From Grammothele lineata (lineage: Eukaryota > Basidiomycota > Agaricomycetes > Polyporales > Polyporaceae), in NCBI GenBank assembly GCA_002150815.3, contig NDFF03000400.1, positions 310,001 through 374,000 of the forward strand: 64,000 nt of DNA, given 5' to 3'. Below, piece after piece: positions 23,876 through 35,900 of this stretch. The position numbers and the translations under genes were made by a program. Each line of letters starts with the position of its first letter. Positions within the stretch are counted from its first letter, which is position 1. The notes under the pieces were generated by a model. That model was not told the DNA's origin. It worked only from the letters and a program-made list of their open reading frames with translations, and made no database searches.

Positions 23876-26445
23876 ATGTCCCCGCTACCAGAATGGACGG
23901 TCGTCGACTTCATCCATAGAGGACCGTGGTGGAAGAACGCCAGTACGTCCTTTGGCTTTTGTCCGATGGCTGGGACTGAGAAATATGAAATAGGCATACG
24001 CTGGCTGAACCTCCTATTAGTGGTTCCTCTCCTCACAGCCTCCATCAACGGCCTGGATTCGTCCCTGGTGAATGGTATGTAGTAGTCAGTTGTGATGCGT
24101 ATGGTTCTCAGTTGCTGAGTGCGAGAATTAGGCCTGCAGATCCTACCCGCTTGGCAGGACTTCTTCCACCATCCCAATGGGAAAACTCTAGGTCCGTACC
24201 TGATCTCTAACACGTCAAACAATCAAACGAACTCTGTAATAGGTTTGATCAGCGCTGCTCAGGTTATAGGCTCCATTGTCGTAAGTTCACAACAGACCGT
24301 GCCGATTCTCAGATCGAAGAAGTTGTCTTATGCTTTGCAATGTTTGTTTTCAAGAGTTTCCCGTTTGCGCCGTTTCTGGCAGACCGTCTGGGTCGGCGGC
24401 CGACGCTGTTCATTGGTGCCGTACTCATGCTCGCCGGCGTCGCATTGCAAAGCGCAGCGACGAGTATACACGTATTCATCGGCGCGCGCGCAATCAGTGA
24501 GTGGTTGCCTTTTTGTCGTTCTCATCATCAGATAGGACTCATGGTGAACCCCGCCGTGCCCTTCATGATAGTTGGCTTCGGCCTTAACTTTGCGCTGAAT
24601 ACCGCGCCGCTGCTTATCACTGAGCTCGCGTACCCGACACAGGTGCGCCGAAGCACCACATGTGTTTCCTGTGCATAGAAGTCCTAACTCTCGGCTACTT
24701 GTGCAGCGGGCGAAGCTGACGTCGATGTACAACGCATCCTGGTACTTCGGTAGCATCATTTGTGAGCGCTCCAACCTCCCGTTTGTGTCAGCTAGTCACT
24801 CACAATTTCCCAATCACAGCGGCGTGGACGTGTTTCGGCGCATACAAGGGCGCAGCGATGTCACCGTGGTCTTGGCGTGTGCCGACGCTCGTGCAGGCAC
24901 TTGCACCTCTCATCCAGGTGTTCATGGTGTGGTACGTCATTCTTCCGACTATCTTCCTGCCCAGGTACCCAACAAGCATTGGACTTCCCAGGATGGTTCC
25001 GGAGTCGCCCCGTTTCCTCGTCGCTCAGGGGCGCGAGAGCAAAGCGGCGGCTGTGCTCGCCCGGTTCCACTCTCTTACCGGGGACGAGCGGGACCCCCTC
25101 ATTCAGTTCGAGATGGCGCAGATTCGGCACGCGCTGAAGGTTGAGAAGGAGGCAGCGCGGAGTATGTCGTGGTCGAGGCTGTTGGCCACACCCGGCAACC
25201 GAAGGCGCATGCTCATCATCGTTGCGCTGGCATTATTCTCGCAGTGGAGGTACGTATTGTGTAGCGCCACGCTCTAGAGCTAGCAGCTAATCAGACATCG
25301 GATGTCTGGCGAACAGTGGGAACGGGTTGGTGTCATATTACATCAACCTGGTTCTAGAGGGCGTCGGCATCACGGACGCGGGGACTAAAGCAGCCATCAA
25401 CGGAGGACTGCAAGTGTGGAATCTTATCGGGGCTATGTCTGGCGCGTTCCTCGTCGACAAGTTGGGACGAAGAACGCTCTTCATAATCTCTAATGTTGGC
25501 ATGTTGGTTGGTGCGTGATATGGTATTCCTCTCTGCTACAACTCGGATTGAGAGGCTGGGAAGATTTTGGCGCCTGGACACTCACCACCGCTCTTTTCAA
25601 CACGATGGGAAACCTAGCAGCCGCGAAAGGTGGGTCGTTCTAATAACAACGATCTCGGCACAAATTGCTGACTTCAGATTCCAGCCACCATTCCTTTCAT
25701 TTTCATCTTCTACTTCTTTTACGATATCGCCTACACGCCTATGATCGTCGCGTATACTCTGGAAATCCTCCCCTTCAACATTCGCGCCAAGGGGTTCGCC
25801 ATAATGGTGCGCAGTGTTTGCTTGTACATAGCTCGAGATTCCCCAACTGAAAGGATGCGACCGGTACCCAGAACCTGGTTCTATCCCTCACACTGGCGTT
25901 CAATCAGTTTGTCAACCCTTGGGCACTCGACGCTCTTGGATGGAAATATGTGAGCTGCTCTGGGTACGCCTGATTTCGGCAGCACTTTCACTAACTACAT
26001 ACCAACAGTATCTCTTCTACTGTGGATGGCTGATCGTGGAGCTCGTCTTCGTCGTATGCTTTATCATTGAAACTAAAGGTGCGAATCTACTATACAATCT
26101 CCGAAATTTGTTTTCCGCTCATCGCCTTGCCCGTTAGGACGTACACTCGAGGAAACTGCTGCGCTATTTGACGGCGAGCAGCACCCACAGACGCTCATGC
26201 ATACAGGCGGCCACGCTGCGACAATGTCCCTTAACGTTGCAGGGCCCTCGAGAGGCGGGGGTATCTGGATCGAGCAAGAGAAGAGCGTCGTCACTGACGT
26301 TATGGAAATGCGGGAGTCGTCCAGCGGCGGCTTGCGGACGGCGCATATTTCCAGTCAGCCGAGCGTAAGCATGGGCCGTTATGACGACGAAGAAAGTAGT
26401 ACGTGCTCGGAGCACTCTAAAAGCAAGATTTATGCTGCGATATAG
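23876..26445 (+). CDS. MFS sugar permease (hexose/disaccharide transporter type)
   Basis: This intron-rich gene encodes about 550 residues of the sugar-porter branch of the major facilitator superfamily. Landmarks in order: WLNLLLVVPLLTASINGLDS (first membrane segment), LADRLGRRPTLFIGAVLML (loop 2-3 signature), LNTAPLLITELAYPTQRAKL (middle of the first half), MVPESPRFLVAQGRE (canonical PESPR motif), then a long cytoplasmic loop. The second half has GNGLVSYYINLVLEGVGI, FLVDKLGRRTLFIISNVGM, YTPMIVAYTLEILPFNIRAK and ETKGRTLEETAALFDGE. A hydrophilic tail of about 80 residues ends EHSKSKIYAAI. Twelve membrane segments are expected. Substrate cannot be read from sequence. The family includes lactose, hexose and cellodextrin carriers. 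It faces a GH13 amylase gene tail to tail (205 bases between stops), which may be coincidence. Confidence 0.9.
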
Positions 26446-26649
26446 CGCGAGGTGTTGTATCCGGATATTTGCCCCACATACTATTCATGTCCCCGTTACG
26501 ACCACCCTCCTCTCCTTGAGCCCACTTCGCCACCTGTAGCTGTGTTGTTGTATACCACTACCGCCACTCCCTGGCTTTATCCTCATATTATTAGTGACCG
26601 CTGTCCCCAGCGCAATGTATTTGTAGACCAAGCGCCATCTCTAGTCCGT

Positions 26650-29518
26650 CTATACAGCTACAGGCGCTCTTCCGCTGTCCTGCAGATCGTCTGCCCGAAC
26701 CCAAACCCGTAGGCCTCCGAACGGACAGGTGAAGTTGCCCCACCCGTCTGCGTCGATCGTCACAGCTTCCTCGGGTCGGAACGGCGCGTAGGCGCTGAAC
26801 GTCGTGCCCGCGTGCTCCTGCCCGCCCCACAGCAGCGAGCGCAAGTACGTACGGAAGAGGTCAGCGCCCGCCATCGAAGAACAGCACACCAGCGCAGATA
26901 CGCACCGAGCCGACGTTCATGCGCACTGTGTGCGTCTCGTCCGCATCCACCCCCGTGCTTCTCACGCGCGTCACTCTGTAAGCACATGCGGAGTAGTAGA
27001 ATGCGCAGCAGACGGCACTTACTCCTCGTCGCCGTCTATAGGCTCAACCATCTTTCCGTCTTCTACTTCGAGCTCCTGTGTACGCGCCGGGGCTTTCGCG
27101 CGACGTGTGGCATTACTGACGAGCACTGCACACCCCGGACGCCGCTGGCGCCCCTCAGTCGCGTGCGTGCCCGCACGTACGAAGCCGATGCAGTTGCGCT
27201 CGGCGAAGTAGTCTGTGCGAGGACCGTAGGCAAAGTGTTTGCGCGCGGCGAGGAGGCGAGAGAGGCCGGAGGAGATACTAGCGTCATAGCACTCGTGATT
27301 CTGGTACAAGTCGCCATAGAAGACGCAGCTATGCGAGCGTCGCGAGACGTCCATGAATCATGCGTGTATGGCGTGAGAGGGTGTGGCCCGGACGAAGTAT
27401 GAGAAGTGAGGAAGGACGAGGGTTAGCCCGATTGGAATATAGACTCGTGGGAGTCGAGCGCGAGCGCACTCACGGTTGACCGGTACCATAGAGTAGGGTG
27501 AGCGTGTACGCTTGCAGCTTGAAATTCGGTGCGACCTAGCAAGTAGGCGGTCAGCGAAGGAACCAAGCCGGATCGGTGGAATCGCGCACCCAGCTCTCCA
27601 GTGTTTGTCCGATTTGCTGTGCGTTATAATGAACTTCAGTCCTGCATTCAGTTCGGTGCAGCCAGACTGTATTCACCGTACTAGGAGAACCGCACGTTAG
27701 ACACCGGACACATGACGCAGATGCATGCTAGGAGTGAGAACATACTCGTGGTTGTCGACAAACGTCACAGCGTCATTTGGACGCAGCTGGAGGATACTCT
27801 TATCCAGAACGCGCCGTAGATCGTATGCCGAGCCCCTCTTACTGGCGTTGTGGAAGTTATAGTGCAGTGGTACGTCAAAGAACGTCACCTATTCAAGATC
27901 TCGTCAGTTTTTATCTTCGGAACAACGATCACGGCTGCACACAAGACCCTCAAATGTCCGAATGTACGGCTTTATCTGCTCCACACTTCGTCTAGTCAGT
28001 ACCCGCACGAAGTTGAGGAGCCGGATGCTCACTCTTGTGACCAATACTCTGCCACCGCGAACATGTCGTTTCGATTCAGCGTCTCTCGAACATGTTTGAT
28101 CTGCAGTGAATACTCATCAGCCGTATTTCGATGCTTGTATTTCACTGACGTACGAAGGCCAGAAGAAACCGCCTATCCATATGCTTGATAGCATCGAAAC
28201 GGAAGCCTGAGCCTCCTGTAGTCTGCGCGAAATATTTGCCTGTTAGTCCTACGAGGAAGCGCATACGGTTACTCTTCACCTTCATCACCCAGCTTCCCCA
28301 TGCTAACAGGTCGTTTCGTACGTCAGGATGTCTATGATCGATCTGGGTCGCCACAATGTTAGTCGTCGCCAGTACCCTCATCTCAACATCACTTACGTCT
28401 ATACCGAGTAGATAATCGTAATTGCCGTTCTCTGAGTCAACCCATTTCGACCAGCCCTTGTGCTTCGGGCTAGTAATACGGTACACGCCTTTCTGCCGTG
28501 TTCTATGGTCCCAATCGACGCCTACTATTCATCAGTCGCGGTCGATGCATTGGAGTCGCAGTATTCCTACCTGTAAAGTGTTCGTGCGTCCATTTCATAT
28601 TGCTGTACTAAATGCAGTCATCAGACAATGCTTCGACCTGACAGGTGAGTCGGTTACCTTATCCGCTCTGCCATTGAAGTCAAAAGCCGTCCAACCCTAC
28701 ATTATACTTAGCAAGTGCTATTCTTTCGGACAGCACCCAGCTGACCTCGATCTCCCTTGCCGGACCGAGGTCCACCAGCCGGTTGCTGGGGTCCACCGGA
28801 ATGGCCATAAACTTCTCGGGTCTATCTGCGCCAAGTTTGTGCTGAACCAGGGTAAGTGAAAGGCGTACGCGTGGCTCCAGCATGCCGTTTTACACACATA
28901 CGTTGAGAATAGCATCGATGAGTACGTCAATGCCATGTGCGTTCGCGGTCGCGACGGCGCGCACGAGCTCCTCCTTGGTACCCCATCGCGTGGCGATGGT
29001 GTCTTTCTGGTAAAACTCTCCGAGGTCCCACTATAAGAGCATATCAGCATTCTGTTCCACATTTAAGTATATGGCAGTAAGACGCACCAGGTCGTACGCG
29101 TCATAACCTTGTCCCTGCTATGAGCGGGTCAGCCCTGACGGATAGCTTAGCTCTTCACTACTACATTATACGTACCTTCCGCATTGCTTTGTTCGGTGGC
29201 GGGAGCCACACTTGGGTGACACCCATAGCAGCTAGTTTAGGTACTTCCGTCTCGAAGTGCCGCCACCAACTCAATTGGGGGTGACTTGCCTCCCAAGTAA
29301 AGAACTGCATCTATGAGATTCAAGCGGTCAATGGGCCGTTCAAGCAACCCCCGGCGTAGAGCTTACGCCCTGCTACGACATACCATAAGCGCATTCTCGC
29401 CGCTGTCCGGGCCCGCTCTCAGTCGCATGCTGGGGAGCGCGGGTCGAGGATACCGCCAGGAGGTACGAAGGATCTCCCAGAGGCGGATGAAGAAGTAGGA
29501 GAGCTGTTCGCTGATCAT
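26650..29518 (-). CDS. GH13 alpha-amylase, intracellular type (subfamily 5-like)
   Basis: A gene of many small exons encodes about 560 residues. The start is inferred at an ATG (29518). Exon 1 ends SGENALM and joins through an intron with a GTATGT donor to MQFFTWEASHP. The catalytic barrel follows: GVTQVWLPPPNKAMRK, YDLWDLGEFYQKDTIATRWG, HGIDVLIDAILN then HKLGADRPEKFMAI, and FDFNGRADK. Conserved region II is GFRFDAIKHMD (nucleophile Asp), region III FAVAEYWSQE (acid/base Glu), and region IV AVTFVDNHD across a splice site (third catalytic Asp). All three catalytic residues are present. The C-terminal beta domain ends NFTCPFGGLRVWVRADDL and a stop at 26650. There is no classical signal peptide, as in fungal intracellular amylases. 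These are linked in other fungi to glycogen or alpha-1,3-glucan metabolism. That role is inferred here. Confidence 0.88.
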
Positions 29519-30204
29519 CTCGCTGGCGGCCTTTTCTCAGCAGACCACTTGTGTTCCGTGCAGGTCCAGCGTGCCTGCTGGACGCGCTTCCGCAGCCCGA
29601 AAGGCGAGTTCTGAACCGTTTCTGACGCGGTGACGACCTCCCGTCGCTTGCACTGCTCTGGACGCGAATAGGTACACGCGCGGTCATGTGCTCTGCCCCA
29701 TGCGTCGGAGTCCCATTCTCTTCAAGCTCCGACAATACCCGACAGGATATAACGCCGTCCAGACAATTTGCTGCTTCACCGTTGCGGCCACCACGCACCT
29801 CTGTCGTCTCTGTCTGCGTTCCGCTTGATGTTAGGCGGCGGGTTCGTGCGCTCCTTGTGAGCATGTGGTGGTGCTGAGCGATACTGCCATCTTAATCGCT
29901 CCGTTCACTTAGCATCTACGTCGAATGGAGTTTCATGCCTTGGCGACAGTCTATACTTACATGTATTGCATGCAATCCAACCTGTTGACTTCCGTGTCCT
30001 TGTGTAGCCTCGACTACGATGAAAGAATACAACGAAAGATTTGATTCTGCATATTTCAGTACGGATGAACATACGTCTTATATCCTCAATACAAAGCGAC
30101 GTTTGGATGGCATGTATGACATGATGGTGAAGCGACTAAGGGTTCTGAGTACTGAGTTTTTAACCAAGAGGGAACGAAAACATAAATGCAACGATGACTG
30201 GATA
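29519..30204. other. Intergenic region upstream of the amylase gene
   Basis: About 690 bases between the amylase start and the stop codon of the coiled-coil gene, both transcribed leftward. Frames overlapping here are Arg/Ser-rich and unconvincing. The part near 29950-30190 is AT-rich, as expected of a 3' flank. Confidence 0.4.
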
Positions 30205-32433
30205 CTATCGCCGCCGTGCCATGCTCCCCATCGCCGAGCTGAAACTTGGTCGAGACTGCACGCCGACGTCGCCCTCCTTCACAGGCGAAAGCTCGGTGGG
30301 TATGTTGAGCCCTCCGCCCCCCTATAGCAGTGCAGTCATTCTACGTCAGCCAAGGCGAAAGCCACGCACAACACGACGCACCTCGATTGCGTTCCACTCA
30401 AAGCTTGTTGTCTGCGATGCCGGGAAGAAGTTCAGCTTCCGCTTCTTCTTCGGCGCGGCCGTCGTCTCGTCGTCATCGCCGTCGTCGTCGCCCCTGGATG
30501 GCTGTTTGTCCTTGGACGGCTTGCTCGTCCCGCCTGTGCTTGCTTTCGGCGGGCGTCCACGTTTCTTCGGCGGGGGCTTCTCGCTCACTTCCTCCTCGTT
30601 TCCTACTGCAGCTTTCTTTGCCGCCTTCTTCTTCGTGACGGGAAGCGTGTCGGTGATCTCGACTGAAGACGACTGTTTCCGCTTGCCCTTCTTATCCGTG
30701 CCAGCCGATACGGACGTCTCGATGATCTGCACATCGCTGTCGTCCTCGGCCGGCGTGGGCTTCTTGCGTGCCTTTTTACCTTTGTCTTTGCTCCCCTTAG
30801 TCTTCTCATCTTCATTGTCCTTATCTTTATCCTTGCTAGCTTTGGGCTTCGGTTTGGGTTTAGGAACAGGGGCTGGTTCCTCTTCCTCCACTCCCTCATG
30901 TACAGTATGTGGCTTTTGTTTCTTCTCCTTCTCTGCCTTCTTTTTCGATTTGGGCGGCGGATCCACCTCTTGTATTTCTTCATCCTCGTCGTCCTCGGCG
31001 GGCGGTGGGGCAGGCTTCTTCGCGGTAGGACGAGGCCCTTTCTTGGGGGCGGGCTCTTCCTGGCCTGAATCGTCAAGGGTTTCAGGATCAGGACGCTTGG
31101 ATGGAGACTTTGTCTGTGAGAACAGGGCGGGATAGCGTTAGGAAGCAGTGTGTACGAACATAGCCATCACTACGACGCACCTGTTTCCGCGAATGACTGT
31201 CGGCCTCGTCGGATCTCGCTTTGAGATCCTCGTAGCGTTGCTTGTAGGACTGCATCTGTGCTTTCAGCCTCTTGTTGCGCTCTTCGCTCTCTTGCAGAGC
31301 CGCCTCCATCTTCTCAACATCGTTCTGCGCGGTCTCGGTCTCGAGCTGTCACTTACATGAGCGCGATCCCAAAGATGACGAATGCCAGCAACCGACCGTG
31401 TGCGCCTCCCAAGCATCCTTGTACTTGTCAACCCTGCGCTGCACTTTGTCGGCACGAGCCTCTTCGCTCGCACGTTGCTTTTCGATCTCCTCCTTCTCAG
31501 CTTCGAGCTGCTTTACCTTGACTTCGAGCTCCATTCTAGCTTTGCGGAGTTTCTCGAGATCTGTGTTCTCGCGGTTTTCGAGCTTCGCCCATTGTTGCAC
31601 CTGGCGATTGAGCCCTGCGACCTTGGCCTCAGATTCAATGTACTTCCTTTCAAGCTCGTCGTTACGTGTCTGGAGGGTCTCGAGTTGCAACGACGTTCTT
31701 TCCAAGCTCTGAGTTGTACGTTCGGACGCTGCAGAGAGCGCAGCGTGTTCTGAACGGAGAGCGGCGAGTGCTTCCTAGCGGAACCGAGTGGAAATATTCG
31801 TTCCCCATGATATGTTTCCCGGAGAAGATGGATCCAACTCACCTCGGCCTTCTCTTTCTCCTTCACCGCACGTCCCTGGACCGCCGCCATCTCCTTCAGC
31901 TTCGCCGCCAGCTCCTCACATCGCGCCTCGACTACTTCCACTACCTCCGCCGCCCGCTCCTCCGCCTCCTCTACCGCCTCATCCCGTTCCTCCCTCGCCT
32001 CCGCCAGCTCCCTCTCTAGTTGCCACACACGATCCCCGAGCTCAAGCTCCTTCACCTGGAACGTCGATAGCGCAAAATCGCGTCGCGCCCGCCGGAGCCG
32101 CTCCTGTCGTGTTGCCTCCTTCGCAGCGAGCACCGCGACGCGCTCGCGGTCGAGAGCAACGGCCGTGCGCAGGTGTGCGGCGCGATGCGATCCCTGCAAT
32201 GCGTCGCATCCTGCTCGCCACTCGGCGCGCTCCACGTCCCACGATGCTTGCATCGAGCTCTGCTTCGCGGTGGCGCGCTCCTGCTCGGAGGCGGCTTCGG
32301 CGCGGAGGCGGGACATCGTGTGCTCAAGCGTCTTATTCTTCGCGACGAGCTCATCGATGTGCTTCTGCTGGTTGGAAATCATGGCTTGGTTCGGGTCCGG
32401 ATTGGACGATGTACGAAATATACTCGTCATCAT
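30205..32433 (-). CDS. Coiled-coil protein with basic/acidic tail and AT-hook-like motif
   Basis: Starts at an ATG (32433) with MTSIFRTSSNPDPNQAMISN after the initiator Met. About 350 residues of heptad-rich helix follow, for example ELERKYIESEAKVAGLNRQV and DKYKDAWEAHTLETETAQND across a splice site. This predicts a long parallel coiled coil. The second half is disordered: acidic-proline stretches, Lys-rich blocks, an AT-hook-like KKRGRPPKAS near 30570, a nuclear-localisation-type KKKRKLNFFPA, and, after a last intron, a short tail LNIPTELSPVKEG ending SMARRR. Four introns keep frame. Length is about 660 residues. I do not recognise an orthologue of known function. Coiled coil plus AT-hook and nuclear signals suggests a chromatin, spindle-pole or kinetochore scaffold, which is inference. 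Confidence 0.8.
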
Positions 32434-32997
32434 TGCAGGTCTACGATGAGACGGACCACTATGCCAGACGGTGGTCAGACTAGAAGAAGCACACAAAGAT
32501 TAGCCAGTACGTACGATGCCTATAATTTGCAAGGTTTGTGGCGGAAATGTGGAAGGCGGGACAGCATGCGGCCTATAGGCCCACAGTAGAAGCACACGGA
32601 GAAGTCGGGGTACACAATCGGCCATGGCCCATGATGATGGTGTAGTTGAACGCGTCTCAAAGTCACGTGCCTATGACTCGCGTGTTGCGGTTGGACCTGG
32701 TTGGACCCTGGGGTTAACCAGTGCCGCAATGTTGAAATGCACGAAGTCCTTCCGGTGACTGACTTCCCGAATTCGCATGCCTGGCGGCGACAGATGGTAG
32801 TAGGTAGCAGTAAAAGGGCACCAGTCTATGTACAAAGCAAGATAACGATAACACAGCAGCTAGGGAAACAGGTATTCTAAACGTACAAGAGTAATAGATC
32901 CAACCTCCAGAGAGATACAGCAGGAAACGACGTACTCCAACAGGGGATCCTCGTACAGATGCACTTCCAACCATGAACAGATCAAAGCAATGCACGC
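32434..32997. other. Intergenic region
   Basis: Short interval between two minus-strand genes, holding the promoter of the coiled-coil gene. A direct repeat of GGTTGGACC, nine bases, with one base between copies, is present near 32690-32705. No gene seen. Confidence 0.35.
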
Positions 32998-35900
32998 CTA
33001 CTTCTTTCCCTTCTTCTTCTTGCCCTTGGCACCAGCGGGCTCACCAGCGCCGGACGCCGTGCGGGACATCGCGTCGGGCGTGTTGATGGCGCTCGCACCT
33101 CCCTTCTTCTTCTTAGTCTTTACCGGGAGGCCGCTCCACTCGTCGTCCAACGCCTGTTGAGCCGCCTCGAGGGCCTTCTGTGCTTCCTCCTCCGCGTCCG
33201 CCGCCGTCTCCTTCGCCTCCTCCGCTACCGCCTCAGCCTCCATCGCTGCCTCAGCCTTGTGCGCGGCGTCCTGCGCCGCCCCGGCCGCCTCGGCACCAGC
33301 CTCCTGTGCGTCCTCAAATAGGTCCGTCGCATGGTCTGTCTCTTCAGCGGTATGGGCCGCCGCGAGCGCAGCGTCCGCGGTCTGCTGGGCGTGCTGGGCG
33401 AAGTCGAACTCCGCGGCGGCGTGGGCGCTTGCAGCGGCCGCCTCCGCCGCCGCCTGTTCCTCCGCCTTGCGCGCTGCTTCCTCTGCCGCCTCTGCCTCCC
33501 TCGCCTTGCGTTCCTTCTCTGCAGCCGCCTGCTGAAGCTTCTCCTCACGCTTCGTCAGTTTCTTCCCATTTTTCTTCTTTCCGGGCGTCGCCCATGCGTC
33601 ATCCGCTTCCTCCTGCTGCTTGGCCTCTTCCGCGAGGCGGGCTGTCTCTGCTGCTTCAGCGGCAGCACGTTCCTCTTCCTCTTTCTTGCGCCGTGCCTCC
33701 TCTTCTTCTTGCGCCGCGAGGTTGTCGTTGCTGGCGCCCCAGCCGCTCCAGCCGCCAAAGCCGCCGAACCCGAACCGGCCGCCGCCGGAGGCAGGCGGCT
33801 CCTTAGTGGCAGGGGGCGTCGTCGGCTTGGCCCACGATGGGCCAGAGAGGAAGTCGGAGAAGAGGCCTTGGCTAGTCGGTGGGGCATTGGTGTCCGGGAC
33901 GGGCGTGCTCCACAAGTCGGCCATGGGGGACATGACGCCGACGGGTGGAGGGGCGCCGTGCTCGCCGGTGGGCAGCTCGCCGGGCATGGGGCCGTCGCCG
34001 TCGTGCTGGCCGAGCGGGTTCGCAACGGGTGGAGGCTATGTACTCACTAGTCAGTGAACATACAGAGAAGTCCTGCAGCCAAGAACTTACCGCGCCAAAG
34101 TCGGCAAACAGGCTAGACGAATGCGCAGGTGCAAGAGCGGGCTCAGGCTCGGGGATTACAGGTACAGATGCGGGTTCAGCCTCAAAGATCGCGGCAGGCG
34201 GTTCCGGCGCTGGGTCTGCCCAGGCATCTACTGGGGCGGGTTCCGGTTCAGGCTCGGGTGGCGGCGTCACAGCGCGCGGGGTGGTCGCCTTGGAACGTCC
34301 CTTAGGGGTGGCCGCCTTGGACGTTGCAGCCGGAGTAGGGATCTTAGAGCCCCAGGCGGGTGTTGCGGCCTTGGTCGGAGTCGGTGCCTTGGAACCCCAC
34401 GCTGGCGTCCCAGCCTTAGATGGTGCCTTAGAGCCCCAGGTAGGGGTAGCCGCCTTAGGAGTGGGGATCTTGGATGATGCCTTAGAGGGAGTGACTGGGG
34501 CTGGAGCAGGCTCGGGCTCGGGCTCGGGCTCGGGTTCGACGGGAGGAGCAGGCTCAGGCTCAGGCTCGACCGGAGCGAAAACTGGGGGCGGAGTAGGAGG
34601 CTTCGACGGGACCGGGGTATTCGCATACGACACGACCGACGGAGGTCGGGGGACAATGGGCTCCTGGGGCGCAAGAGGAGGCGGAGTGATTATGGGCGTC
34701 TGCAAGCTTGACGCCGTGGGTGGAATGGAGTGCATGGCAGGCGTAACAGGGACCGACGGCTCCTTTGGCGGGGGGGGCATCTTCGGGGTGGGCGGCTTCG
34801 TCTCATAGCGCGACGGCTGCTGCGAGTACGCATTGTAGGGCGGGTTCTCCGCCAACGGCGACGATACGCTCGGGTTCGCGCCCCAGACCGAGTTGAGCTG
34901 CTCTCCGAGGCGCGTACTGCCGCTTCGCCCAGACTCGGCAGACCGGCCAGAGACGTTGACGGAGCGATCCCCGGAGCGCATCGGCTCGGGCACGGATGGC
35001 CCAGAGCGAGGTGTCTGCATGCCGCCCATGGGGATGTCGCGCGACCTGCTCTTGGAGACGCTTGATGAAGTCGACGTCGTGCGCGAGCGCTCGACCTCGA
35101 AACCACGGGACGTGACCGGAGGCGGCTCCATAGGTTGCGAAGGCATGCGAGGAGATGCGTATGTAGATGGACGACCGCTGCGCGTACTGGGGGCGCGCGA
35201 GGGAGGCTGGGAGACGGAACGGGAGGGTCCACGGTCGGATGGCGACGACAACACCGAGACGTTGTCCTCAGGAGAGCTGTCGGGCTCATCCTCTTCGGCC
35301 CGGTGCCCACCCTCGTTGTATACAATTGAAGCTGGGCCGCTGTCAAAACTGAGTTAGCGTACATACATCACCCACAGCGCACAGCGACGTACTATCGCGT
35401 TTTTCCCTGCCAGGTGAAACCACAGTCAACATCCGACAATAACACAGCTCAAGCAAACTCGGAACGTACGTTGTCGACCCACTTAATCCTTGCCTTGAAC
35501 TCGGTCAGACCGAAATGGATCTCAATACTGAACACGATCGTCCAGTACGTCCTCCCACCCCTGCCCGACTTCGCCTGAGCGCTCCCAGCAAGCGGAGATA
35601 GGTCCGCGCGGACGTAACAGAGCGTCGAGAAGTCGTCCGACGACCTATGAATCCACTTCGGGACTACGTCGCCCCCACGGAAGCACCAAATTTCGACCTC
35701 GAATACGGACAACGTGTTGAGGTTGGTGACTTCGGTGCAGTACTTGCGGCTGAAGACGTTGGACTCCTTGACTTTGACGCTGCGTGCGAGGATACAGTCG
35801 AACGCGTCGGGGAGGAGCTTCGGACCGGAAGGCATTTCGAACAGACGGTGCTTGCGCGCGACGTGCTCCTCGTCTTTGGAGTCAAATTCGCGCAGGAACT

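Noticed and set aside
33180..34808. Several long plus-strand frames rich in Pro, Gly or Arg
   Set aside because: Antisense shadows of the repetitive Hsp70-like tail. Low complexity and no domains.
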